Below, piece by piece: positions 52,375 through 61,150 of a stretch of DNA of 64,000 bases. The stretch is from Colwellia sp. (GTDB lineage Bacteria > Pseudomonadota > Gammaproteobacteria > Enterobacterales > Alteromonadaceae): assembly GCA_013215295.1 (NCBI GenBank), contig JABSOZ010000002.1:248001-312000 (forward strand). Direction: 5' to 3'. The position numbers and the translations under genes were made by a program. The notes below the pieces were generated by a model, which was not told the DNA's origin, ran no database searches, and worked only from the letters and a program-made list of their open reading frames with translations. The first letter of the stretch is position 1, and every line of letters begins with the position of its first letter.

Positions 52375-55161
52375 ATGTTGAAACAAAGCCCAAATGACAA
52401 TAAGCAATATAAAACTTTAACATTATCTAATGGCTTGCGTGTTCTATTAGTTCACAACGAACAAACGAATAAATCAGCGGCAGCGTTAGCGGTAAATGTA
52501 GGACATTTTAGTGATCCAATTGACCGTGAAGGTTTAGCGCATTTTCTAGAACATATGCTATTTTTAGGCACAAAACCTTATCCTGACGGCAGTGAATATC
52601 AAAAATACATTAGTCAACATGGCGGCAGCAATAATGCATGGACAGCTACAGAGCACACCTGTTTTTTCTTCGATATTCATCATCAACATTTTACACCCGC
52701 TTTAGATCGCTTTAGCCAATTTTTTATTAGTCCACTACTGTCGAAAGCATTTGTTGAAAAAGAGCGTGAAAATGTAGATGCTGAATTTAAACTTAAACTC
52801 AAAGACGATATTCGTCGTCTATATGATGTCCACAAAGAAACGATTAACCAGCAGCACCCTTTTTCTAAATTTTCTGTCGGCTCTATTGATACGCTTGCTG
52901 ACAGAAAAGAAAGTGATTTAACAACAGAAATACGTGATTTTTTTAATCAACATTATCGCGCAAACATTATGACACTTGTTTTAGAAGGGCCTCAAACACT
53001 TGATGAGTTATCAGCATTAGCCATTGCTAAATTTACGGATATAAAAGCAGCAACCTCAGAACATCCAATAATTGATACTCCACTTTATTTAGCGGAGCAT
53101 CAACAAATAAAAATCAATGTAAAACCTGTAAAAAACGATCGTCAACTTATTGTTAGTTTTGCAATGCCCTGTATCGATTCTTATTACCGCAACAAGCCAG
53201 AATCTATTTTAACTTACTTACTTGGCCATGAAGGTGAAGGGAGTATTTTGTCTTATCTTAAAAAGCAAAGCTGGGCGCTAAGTCTGACGGCTGGGTCAGG
53301 AGTAAATGGCTCAAATTTCAAAGATTTCAATTTAAGTATTTCACTTACAGAGCAAGGACAACAGCATATCAACGAGATAGTCAGCTGTATTTTCTCTTAT
53401 ATCAACTTGATGAAAAGCGCTCCAATTAATGATTTTTATTACCAAGAAAAACAAGCAATCGCCAATTTATCATTTGATTTTCAAGAAAAACTAAAGCCGC
53501 TAGACTCTGTTTGTCAAATAGTTATAAACATGCAGCATTATTCGCCCGAAAATTACATCTATGGCGACTACATGATGAATGGTATGCAGCAACAAGATAT
53601 TAGTTTGCTGTTAGGTTACTTATCTGCAGATAATATGCGCATTATTCATATTAGCGCTCAAAATGAGTTTGATATGAAAAGTTTTTGGTATCAAGTCCCC
53701 TACAGCATTGAAAAGATTAGCGCCTCACAAATTAAAAACTGGGAGGATGAAGCACTAACCTCTTATTTATCTTTACCATTAAAAAACCCTTATATTGTAA
53801 AAGAGCCTAAAATACATGCGTGTGAGCAAGAAATTAGTCAACAAAAAAACCATCCTGAGTTAATTGAAAACATTGATGGTTTATCCGTTTGGTATAAGCA
53901 AGACAACACATTCAAAGTCCCCAAAGGTTACATTTACATTGGTCTTGATGCACCACTTACTATAAAAGATAGTAAACATATTGCGATGACACGGTTATTT
54001 GTCGATTTATACAGTGACGCTGTTATCGAACAACATTATGACGCAGAACTCGCGGGGATTCATTACCATCTATTTTCGCATCAAGGTGGAATGACATTAC
54101 AAATTTCAGGTGTTAGTACTAAACAAAACAGGTTACTCGAACAATTACTGACGAGTTTAGTGTCAGAAAGTTTTATAGAAGAAAAATTTGATCTATTCAA
54201 AAAACAATTAATCAATCATTGGAATAACGCACAAACAAGTAAGTCAATTTCACAGCTATTTTCGATTCTTAGTTCAACAATGCAACCTAAAAACCCCACG
54301 AGTCATGAATTAGCAAAGACTTTAAAAAATACAACATTTAAAGAATTTGTTGCCTTTAGAGAGCAACTCTTTGACGAGATAACGATTGAAGCATTAATGC
54401 ATGGGAATTGGTTAATGAAAGATGCTGTACAATTTAGTCATTTGTTAAAGTCTTCATTTAATCATCATTTCTCTAATGAATATGCCGTGAAAGTTCCAGT
54501 ACTTGATATTGAAGGTCAAGGTGACATTCATCTTCCTTTAGAGTTACCCGATCATGACCATGCTGCGGTTGTATATTACCCCTTTGTCGAAAAGGATTTA
54601 ACAACAATAGCTATAACCATGATAACGAGCCAAATATTATCTCCACTTTTTTTTCAAGAAATGCGAACTGAAAAACAATTTGGATATTTGGTCGGTGTAG
54701 GGTTTATTCCAATTAATCGCTATCCTGGCATCGCTTTTTATATCCAGTCTCCGCACACAGATGCAGATACTTTAGTCACTGAAATAAACGGTTTCATTAA
54801 TAATGCTCAAGAAAACCTAGCACTTTTATCAAATGAAGATTGGCAAAACATTCAACAAGGATTAGCGAGCCAATTGCAAGAAAAAGACACTAGTTTACGA
54901 ATAAAGAGCCAACGCTTTTGGGCATCTATCTGCAACAAAGAAACACGCTTCAATGAAAAACAACAACTGATCAATGTCATTTTGTCATTAACCATTAATG
55001 ATATTAGCCAATTTTTTACGCAACAACTTATGGTTAATGATAAAGCCGACAGGGTAACCTTGGCGAGCTACCAAGAAAGTACCGAAGAAAACAAAACGAA
55101 TATACGCCATCACAATGAAAAGATTGAAAAAACATTAAAAAACTGTCAAAGAAAATATTAA
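52375..55161 (+). CDS. M16-family insulinase-like peptidase (pitrilysin group)
   Basis: The 928-residue protein has the zinc motif HFLEH in GLAHFLEHMLFLGT and the distal Glu in KERENVDAEF. NNAWTATEHTCFFFDI is characteristic of the insulysin/pitrilysin (IDE, PtrA) subfamily. A C-terminal M16 half follows (LFFQEMRTEKQFGYLVGVGF). ATG 52375 has GGAG five bases upstream, whereas the in-frame TTG at 52354 lacks one. No signal peptide is evident, so it may be cytosolic, unlike PtrA, which is periplasmic. It is the second M16 peptidase in the window; the first is a lipoprotein. Confidence 0.92.
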   Translation: MLKQSPNDNKQYKTLTLSNGLRVLLVHNEQTNKSAAALAVNVGHFSDPIDREGLAHFLEHMLFLGTKPYPDGSEYQKYISQHGGSNNAWTATEHTCFFFDIHHQHFTPALDRFSQFFISPLLSKAFVEKERENVDAEFKLKLKDDIRRLYDVHKETINQQHPFSKFSVGSIDTLADRKESDLTTEIRDFFNQHYRANIMTLVLEGPQTLDELSALAIAKFTDIKAATSEHPIIDTPLYLAEHQQIKINVKPVKNDRQLIVSFAMPCIDSYYRNKPESILTYLLGHEGEGSILSYLKKQSWALSLTAGSGVNGSNFKDFNLSISLTEQGQQHINEIVSCIFSYINLMKSAPINDFYYQEKQAIANLSFDFQEKLKPLDSVCQIVINMQHYSPENYIYGDYMMNGMQQQDISLLLGYLSADNMRIIHISAQNEFDMKSFWYQVPYSIEKISASQIKNWEDEALTSYLSLPLKNPYIVKEPKIHACEQEISQQKNHPELIENIDGLSVWYKQDNTFKVPKGYIYIGLDAPLTIKDSKHIAMTRLFVDLYSDAVIEQHYDAELAGIHYHLFSHQGGMTLQISGVSTKQNRLLEQLLTSLVSESFIEEKFDLFKKQLINHWNNAQTSKSISQLFSILSSTMQPKNPTSHELAKTLKNTTFKEFVAFREQLFDEITIEALMHGNWLMKDAVQFSHLLKSSFNHHFSNEYAVKVPVLDIEGQGDIHLPLELPDHDHAAVVYYPFVEKDLTTIAITMITSQILSPLFFQEMRTEKQFGYLVGVGFIPINRYPGIAFYIQSPHTDADTLVTEINGFINNAQENLALLSNEDWQNIQQGLASQLQEKDTSLRIKSQRFWASICNKETRFNEKQQLINVILSLTINDISQFFTQQLMVNDKADRVTLASYQESTEENKTNIRHHNEKIEKTLKNCQRKY

Positions 55162-55422
55162 ACCTGCCGATAAAGTATCAGTGTTAATGATATTTGCCAC
55201 CTAAAGTATCTTATCCAAATGAGGGTAAATGAGTTGACTTAGCACTAGCCATCATTTTTAATGTGATGTATGCAATATAAATAATAATAACAAATGAAAT
55301 TGCTTGCTTAATTTACCAGCCCAAACAGTCTAATATTTCTTTTATAATATTTTTATTCATGTTTGTTTTAATATTAGTGGTGTAATTAAGCCTAATTAAA
55401 GCTGCTATCCAAGGTTGTATTT

Positions 55423-58400
55423 GTGCTTAATTTTTTTCCTAATGCTCATCTCGTAAAATTCCAACAATTTTGCCACGTTTTTTATTTGCTCACTTTCACA
55501 ATGGTATTCGGTGTTCAAACGGTTTCTGCCGAAGAATCAATAACTGAACACTTTATTACTGAAAACACCTCTTTATCAAGCCAAGCAGCCTTAAAGTTTA
55601 AACATTTATTAACCAGTGATGGCTTAAGCCAAAACAACGTATTTGACATTACCCAAGATCACGATGGTTTTATATGGATAGCCACAGAAGATGGCCTCAA
55701 TAGATATGACGGAAAAAACTTTGTACATTATCGGAAGAATCTAGCAGACCCAACTTCCATTGCAAATAACTTCATCCGTAAGATTTTTGTTGATAAAGAT
55801 GGCGTGCTTTGGGTTGGCACAAAAAAAGGGTTAAGTAAATATAATGTAGTTTTAGATAATTTTGAAAACTTCTACCATCAAGAAGACAATAATGAAAGTT
55901 TACAAGACGATATGATTTGGGATATCTACCAAGATAATGCTCATAATATTTGGGTTTCTACCACAGAGGGCATTCATAAATTTAACAAATCAAATAATCA
56001 TTTTAAACAAATTAAAATTCACGGACTTGAAGACGAATTAAAAGAAATAAAAACTATCCATCAAGATTTGAAAGGAAACTTTTGGTTTGGTAGTTATGAT
56101 AATGGCATATTTTTAGTGAATGAAAACCTAAATTACGCAGAATCATTACAGAAAAAAAATAACAAGTTTCACATAACGATTCCTGCAAAATCATTGTTTG
56201 ATATGAAAGAAATTGATGGTAACTACTGGTTAGGTACAGACGAAGGCATTTATGTTTTAGATGAAAACTATAATTTGATTGACACCTACAACACGAGTCA
56301 TCCAACCAATAAACTTATTTCCAATAATGTCAGAAGTATAGTGCTTACCGATGATTCTACAATTTGGGTTGGCACTGGTGACGGTTTGAATATTATAGAA
56401 CTAAATTCAAAAAATATAAGAGCGTATCGAAACAACCAAGCAACAACGAGTATTTCAAAAAATGAAATTAATACTATCCTAAAAGATGCCACTGGTAACT
56501 TATGGCTTGGTACATATGGAAAAGGATTAAATGTTTTTTATAATGCTTCTATTCACTTTAAGCATTACTCAAATGGAATAATGAATGGCTCTGTTGATTT
56601 ATTGGCTCAAACAAGTGATGGAAGAATTTGGTTTTACTCTGAAAACTCCGGTTTGAACTATTTAGACAGTAAAACCTCAGACATCCATATTGGAGCCCTC
56701 GAAGGTAAAAAAATATTTCAAATGAAATCTGATAATAAAAATAACCTATGGATAAATACTTATTCAGATGAGTTGTTTATTTATAACGTATCTTCAGAAA
56801 AAATAGTAAGAGTTACAAAATGGATGGAAAACTCACTTTACGATCAGGATGAATTTCCTTTTCAAATTTTTAAGAATAAAGTTTGGTTTATAGATATTAA
56901 TGGTAAACTTGCCTCCTATAAAATAACTACAAATACGTTTAGTCGATACGAAATAAAAGATAATGAACGATTAAGAACACTTGATATTGATGAGGAAAAT
57001 AATACTATTTGGGCTGTTTCTTCAAAAAATCAATTACTGTCTTTTGATTTATCACTCCCTTCTCACAACACAAAGAGCTTCAATTACCATAATCTCCAAG
57101 GAATTAAAAACCTAACTACTATTGAAATTAATAACATTAAAGCATCTAATTTATGGGTTTGGCTTACTTCAAAACAAGGTGTACTTCTTTACAATAAGAC
57201 TACAAAGAAAACAACCTACTTTAATGATAATAATAAATTATTGAATAATTCAATTGAATCATTTCTTTTAGACAATAAAGAAAATGCTTGGTTTTCAACA
57301 AATGGAGCTATTTCTTTAATTATTCCCTTAACGCAAGAAGTTAAAAATTTTAGTAAAGATGTTTATCTTTCTGATGTTGAATTTATAGAACGTTCTTCTT
57401 TAAAAACAATTAACAATGAGTTTTATTTTGGTGGAAGTAATGGTGTTCATAAGTTTTACCCACAGCAAGTGTTACAAATATCACAAAAGCTAAATCCTCC
57501 TAAATTAACAAATTTATTAATCGCCAATAAAAAAATTAATGTAAACCCTCAAGATACTTCTTCAAATATCGACAAGTTCTCTTTAAATAAACAGATAAGT
57601 CAGTTAAAAAATATAACTTTAAAACATGAACAATCACCTTTCACGATAGAATTTATATCACCAAATGCGAAATCTCCTGTTCAAATTGGCTACCGATATC
57701 ATTTATTGAATTTGGAAACAGAATGGATTGAGGCGGGTAAAAACAACTACCGAGCCACCTATACTAATCTCAGCGCTGGAGACTATATATTTGAAATCGA
57801 AGCCTATGATTTATTAGGTACCGTACCGAGTAAAAAAAGTAGTCTTAATATTCATATACTAGCTCCTTGGTGGCTTTCGAAAAGCGCCATTATTGTTTAT
57901 ACGCTGCTCTTCTTTTTAATCATTGCTTATGTAATTCAACAAATGCGTCATAAACGTTTATATCATTTGCAAATTCAGAAAAGTGAAGAGCGTTTGAAAC
58001 TTTCCTTATGGGGAAGTGGAGATGAAATGTGGGATTGGAATATAATAACGGGGAAAATATATCGCTCAAACATCTGGGGGATTTTAGAGTTCCCACAAGA
58101 TGGCAGGCGCAATGTAGGCTCAGATAAAACCAATATTAATGAACATGATATTGCTCGTGTACGTGACGCGATAAACGACCATTTTGATAATGATACTGAC
58201 CATTTTGAAGCAACTTACCGTGTTAAAAATAAAGACGATAAATGGATATGGGTACTTGATCGCGGAAAAATAGTTGAACGCGATGAAAAAGGTACACCGA
58301 CAAGAATGACAGGAACGCTTAAAGATATTAGCCAAATAAAGAAAGCAGACGAACGTTTGAAATTATTTGCCAAGTGTATCGAGAACATATCCGATGCGGT

Positions 58401-60036
58401 TATAATTTATGATCGAGCTTTCAACATTGTTGATGTAAATAAGTCTTTTCAACGTATCACTCAAAACTCTAGAAAAGAAATGGTAGGTAAATCTATAAGT
58501 TTTACCCAATACCCTAAAAGCTTCACCACTGATGTAAAAAAACACCTAATAACCAAGGGAAGCTGGCACGGTGAAATTGAAAGTAAGCGAGATAACGGTG
58601 AAATATATTTAACTGATTTAAATATCGACGTAATACTTGACGAGAACAAAAGCATTTCTCATTTTGTTGGCGTGTTTTCTGATATTACTAAACGTAAAGA
58701 AACGGAAGCTGAGTTACGTAGGTTAGCTAATAGCGATACGTTAACAGGCTTACCCAATCGTTCATATTTTCAAGCTAATCAAACCTTGCTCGTACGAAAA
58801 AAAGTCCCCCATGCTTTATTAGTTTTTGATTTAGATAACTTCAAAAAAATTAATGATTCTATGGGCCACGAGGTGGGTGATGTACTTTTATGCCAAGTCG
58901 CTAAAAGAATGCGCGCCGTCGGTAGAAAGCAAGATACTGTTTATCGCTTAGGAGGCGACGAATTTAGTATTATTATTGAAAACACGAATGACATTCACAC
59001 GATCACCACTATCGCTAAAGAAGTGCTCACCACAATTGCACAACCCTTAAAACTTAAAAATCAAGAGGTCGTACTCTTTAGCAGTTTAGGTATTGTACTT
59101 TACCCTGAAGACGGTTTATCGCCACAAGAGCTCCTTAAAAATGCTGATACGGCGATGTACCATGCAAAAAACAATGGCGGTAATAAATACCAGTTTTTCA
59201 GTGACTCAATGAACAAAGCGGCAGTTAAACGCTTACAAGTTGAAAGTTTAATCAGGCATGGTTTAAAAGAAGACTCTTTTTCAGTTTTCTACCAACCTAA
59301 AATTGAAATTTCTACTGGTAAAGTTGCCGGCATGGAAGCTTTAGTACGCTTCGAAACCCCCAAAAAAGGCATTATTAGCCCTATTACTTTTATTCCTATC
59401 TCTGAAGAAACAGGTCAAATTATTGAAATAGGCGAAGTGGTATTAAGAAAGTCATGTTACGCCACTAAGAAATGGGTAGATGCAGGGTTATTCAATGGTC
59501 GTGTCGCGGTGAACTTGTCTGCAGTGCAATTTACACAACCCAACTTAGTAGGCATGATTGCCGACATCCTAAAAGAAAGTCAACTACCCGCTAAATACCT
59601 TGAGTTAGAAATAACGGAAGGTACGGTGATGGACTCCCCTCAGAAAGCCATTGATATTATGTTGCAAATTCGTGCTATGGGTATTCACTTATCATTAGAT
59701 GATTTTGGCACAGGTTACTCGTCACTCGCTTATTTGAAAAAGTTTCCATTGAATACTTTAAAAATAGATAAAGCTTTTGTTGATGATATAGAAGAATCTG
59801 AGCAAGGCCGTAACATGGTTGCGACTATAGTAACGATTGCACACAACTTAGGTATGCAAGTAGTCGCAGAAGGTGTTGAAACCAATAATCAACTGAGTTT
59901 CCTCTCAGGTTTACGCTGTGAGCAATTACAAGGTTACCTCTATAGTAAACCTTTACCCGAAGACGACTTTCAGAAATATTTACTTTCCTATCAAATAACT
60001 AAGGCATCGACGAACTTTGGCAGAGCGTCACGTTAG
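55423..60036 (+). CDS. propeller-type sensor with PAS, GGDEF and EAL domains (c-di-GMP turnover)
   Basis: The 1537-residue membrane protein starts at GTG 55423 (AAGG upstream). A signal peptide ends VSA-EE near residue 38. A periplasmic region of two-component-type propeller repeats (about 55-730) shows many copies of a D-x-x-G-N-L/I-W-x-G-T/S pattern (IWIATEDGLNRYD, LWVGTKKGLSKY). A Y_Y_Y domain (about 740-812) follows, then a transmembrane helix (about 820-842), two PAS domains (about 855-975 and 985-1095), GGDEF (LGGDEF, 1176-1181) and EAL (MEALVRF, about 1304). Both motifs are intact. Propeller/Y_Y_Y sensors are best known from Bacteroidetes hybrid kinases for polysaccharides; here the output is cyclic di-GMP. 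Ligand unknown. Confidence 0.93.
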   Translation: MLNFFPNAHLVKFQQFCHVFYLLTFTMVFGVQTVSAEESITEHFITENTSLSSQAALKFKHLLTSDGLSQNNVFDITQDHDGFIWIATEDGLNRYDGKNFVHYRKNLADPTSIANNFIRKIFVDKDGVLWVGTKKGLSKYNVVLDNFENFYHQEDNNESLQDDMIWDIYQDNAHNIWVSTTEGIHKFNKSNNHFKQIKIHGLEDELKEIKTIHQDLKGNFWFGSYDNGIFLVNENLNYAESLQKKNNKFHITIPAKSLFDMKEIDGNYWLGTDEGIYVLDENYNLIDTYNTSHPTNKLISNNVRSIVLTDDSTIWVGTGDGLNIIELNSKNIRAYRNNQATTSISKNEINTILKDATGNLWLGTYGKGLNVFYNASIHFKHYSNGIMNGSVDLLAQTSDGRIWFYSENSGLNYLDSKTSDIHIGALEGKKIFQMKSDNKNNLWINTYSDELFIYNVSSEKIVRVTKWMENSLYDQDEFPFQIFKNKVWFIDINGKLASYKITTNTFSRYEIKDNERLRTLDIDEENNTIWAVSSKNQLLSFDLSLPSHNTKSFNYHNLQGIKNLTTIEINNIKASNLWVWLTSKQGVLLYNKTTKKTTYFNDNNKLLNNSIESFLLDNKENAWFSTNGAISLIIPLTQEVKNFSKDVYLSDVEFIERSSLKTINNEFYFGGSNGVHKFYPQQVLQISQKLNPPKLTNLLIANKKINVNPQDTSSNIDKFSLNKQISQLKNITLKHEQSPFTIEFISPNAKSPVQIGYRYHLLNLETEWIEAGKNNYRATYTNLSAGDYIFEIEAYDLLGTVPSKKSSLNIHILAPWWLSKSAIIVYTLLFFLIIAYVIQQMRHKRLYHLQIQKSEERLKLSLWGSGDEMWDWNIITGKIYRSNIWGILEFPQDGRRNVGSDKTNINEHDIARVRDAINDHFDNDTDHFEATYRVKNKDDKWIWVLDRGKIVERDEKGTPTRMTGTLKDISQIKKADERLKLFAKCIENISDAVIIYDRAFNIVDVNKSFQRITQNSRKEMVGKSISFTQYPKSFTTDVKKHLITKGSWHGEIESKRDNGEIYLTDLNIDVILDENKSISHFVGVFSDITKRKETEAELRRLANSDTLTGLPNRSYFQANQTLLVRKKVPHALLVFDLDNFKKINDSMGHEVGDVLLCQVAKRMRAVGRKQDTVYRLGGDEFSIIIENTNDIHTITTIAKEVLTTIAQPLKLKNQEVVLFSSLGIVLYPEDGLSPQELLKNADTAMYHAKNNGGNKYQFFSDSMNKAAVKRLQVESLIRHGLKEDSFSVFYQPKIEISTGKVAGMEALVRFETPKKGIISPITFIPISEETGQIIEIGEVVLRKSCYATKKWVDAGLFNGRVAVNLSAVQFTQPNLVGMIADILKESQLPAKYLELEITEGTVMDSPQKAIDIMLQIRAMGIHLSLDDFGTGYSSLAYLKKFPLNTLKIDKAFVDDIEESEQGRNMVATIVTIAHNLGMQVVAEGVETNNQLSFLSGLRCEQLQGYLYSKPLPEDDFQKYLLSYQITKASTNFGRASR

Positions 60037-60123
60037 TGTCATTCTTTGATTAAAGTGGGTAATTAACCGCTAAATACCCTGACAAAGTTTTGACAAACAT
60101 ATATAACGAAAAAAAACTCCACA

Positions 60124-60154
60124 AAAGCCTTATTCAATAAGGCTTTTTGCTTTT
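60124..60154 (+). terminator. Rho-independent terminator of the propeller-GGDEF-EAL gene
   Basis: A 9-bp stem (AAAGCCTTA 60124-60132, TAAGGCTTT 60138-60146) with a 5-nt loop and a T-rich tail lies 87 bp after the stop. Confidence 0.8.
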
Positions 60155-60219
60155 GGCACATTCCATGCTTAACCATTCATGTAATAAATAAACAATAATA
60201 ATATATTAGGGAAACTTGA

Positions 60220-60417
60220 ATGCTTAGCTCACTTATTTTGTCTTTAGCAATGTCAGCGTCACCAGCTCCAGTAATAGAGACTGACTCATTAATGATTAAT
60301 GAAATAGGAAAGTCTCACGGTAAAGTTCGTATTGGAAAATCTCACGGTAAAGTCCGTATTGGGAAATCTCACGGTAAAGTCCGTATTGGAAAGTCTCACG
60401 GTAAAGTTCGTATATAG
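60220..60417 (+). CDS. small exported-looking peptide with four 9-residue repeats
   Basis: The 65-residue peptide starts at ATG 60220 with AGGG well placed upstream. Residues 1-17 look like a short signal or leader (LSSLILSLAMSASPAPV). After ETDSLMINEI come four perfect repeats of GKSHGKVRI (residues 30-65), each with three basic residues and one His, so the mature part is strongly cationic. The four 27-bp units differ only at synonymous third positions (Gly GGA/GGG, Lys AAG/AAA, Val GTT/GTC, Ile ATT/ATA), which shows selection on the peptide. A second small gene starts 9 bp after the stop with its own AGGA site. I do not recognise the family. A repeat precursor (RiPP-like), a secreted cationic peptide or a metal/nucleic-acid binding peptide are all possible. 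No maturation enzyme is adjacent. Confidence 0.75.
   Translation: MLSSLILSLAMSASPAPVIETDSLMINEIGKSHGKVRIGKSHGKVRIGKSHGKVRIGKSHGKVRI
60307..60414 (+). repeat. four tandem 27-bp units encoding GKSHGKVRI
   Basis: Units at 60307-60333, 60334-60360, 60361-60387 and 60388-60414. Units 1 and 4 resemble each other, as do 2 and 3. Every difference is synonymous. Confidence 0.97.
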
Positions 60418-60426
60418 GAAATTAAT

Positions 60427-60531
60427 ATGATTAATTTATTTAAAACTCTATTTGTAACAAAGACTAAAGCTAACCCAATTGCTGCTAACATTGAAATTAA
60501 AGAAATGCCTGCAAGCAAATGGTGGAAGTAA
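60427..60531 (+). CDS. 34-residue peptide ending in KWWK
   Basis: ATG 60427 follows AGGA by 7 bases, and the frame ends at TAA 60529-60531. The peptide begins MINLFKTLFVTKTKA (an amphipathic basic start), has a middle NPIAANIEIKEMPA, and ends SKWWK. It lies 9 bp after the repeat-peptide stop, so both are on one transcript. Its size is below usual gene-calling limits. No family is recognised. The aromatic pair between two lysines is the only striking feature and could be a modification or membrane-binding site. No maturase is present nearby. Confidence 0.6.
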   Translation: MINLFKTLFVTKTKANPIAANIEIKEMPASKWWK

Positions 60532-60571
60532 GGAATATTAAACGACTATGTTTAAATAGCTCGTTTGTAAA

Positions 60572-60633
60572 AAGACAATAATAGCTACAAGGAATGTAGC
60601 TGTCTTATTAATCAATCCTTGTGGAATAGGATT
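60572..60633 (+). other. hairpins downstream of the small-peptide genes
   Basis: A bulged hairpin (AGCTAC 60583-60588 with GTAGCT 60596-60601, outer arms AAGAC/GTCTT) is followed by AATCCT/AGGATT (60614-60619, 60628-60633). They may end the peptide transcript, but T-runs are weak. Confidence 0.45.
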
Positions 60634-60651
60634 AACCAGAAAATCAATCGC

Positions 60652-60852
60652 TTAAGCTCTTAGAATGAGCGCATTAAACCCAAATAATTTATATACCTTC
60701 ATACGTTTTTTCATACAAAACATTGGCCAAATAAATGGTCCAAACACCAACCCTGCACAAGCCCAACGCTTTAAACCTAAACCACTTCTTAACGCCTGAC
60801 AATAAAAAAACATTGAACAAACAACACTGATAAACCCTAAAAGTAACAACAT
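60652..60852 (-). CDS. small membrane protein, function unknown
   Basis: The 66-residue product has two hydrophobic segments (about 2-20: LLLLGFISVVCSMFFYCQAL; about 31-46: CAGLVFGPFIWPMF) followed by a basic end (KKRMKVYKLFG), a pattern of small inner-membrane proteins. ATG 60852 has a weak GGTAAG upstream. It is convergent with the two small peptide genes. The two-helix shape and basic tail support a real gene, but no family is recognised. A link to the peptides, for instance immunity or export, is only a guess from position. Confidence 0.5.
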   Translation of the reverse strand: MLLLLGFISVVCSMFFYCQALRSGLGLKRWACAGLVFGPFIWPMFCMKKRMKVYKLFGFNALILRA

Positions 60853-60923
60853 AATACTTACCGCTATACCGACTAAAAGCCAACCAAAAGTTTGGCTAAA
60901 AATTTACAGGCGCAATATACATA

Positions 60924-60967
60924 ATTTAGAGTATTTATTCAACTTATTTAGAGTGTTTATTCAACTT
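60924..60967. repeat. 22-bp tandem duplication in intergenic DNA
   Basis: ATTTAGAGTATTTATTCAAC-TT is present twice (60924-60945 and 60946-60967) with one base different. The surrounding 60853-61083 shows no gene. Confidence 0.9.
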
Positions 60968-61083
60968 ACTTATTTGCTCAAACGAGTCCTTCATTACCAG
61001 CTTTGGCACCACTACATTGCCTAAAGGATGTAGGTACTAAGATTTTGTCTGAAACAAAGAAGCTGACCGTATATTCTGAACAT

Positions 61084-61110
61084 AAAAAAAGAGGCGATAA
61101 ATTGCCTCTT
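61084..61110 (-). terminator. Rho-independent terminator of fadIJ
   Basis: On the minus strand a 7-bp stem (AAGAGGC / GCCTCTT) is followed by a seven-T run, 41 bp after the fadJ stop. Confidence 0.88.
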
Positions 61111-61150
61111 AAGTCATTAATTTGCCACTGATATGGCGTTTAGTTGCCAG

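Noticed and set aside
60307-60414. CRISPR-like array
   Set aside because: The repeats are directly abutting 27-bp coding units without spacers, in frame with a peptide gene.
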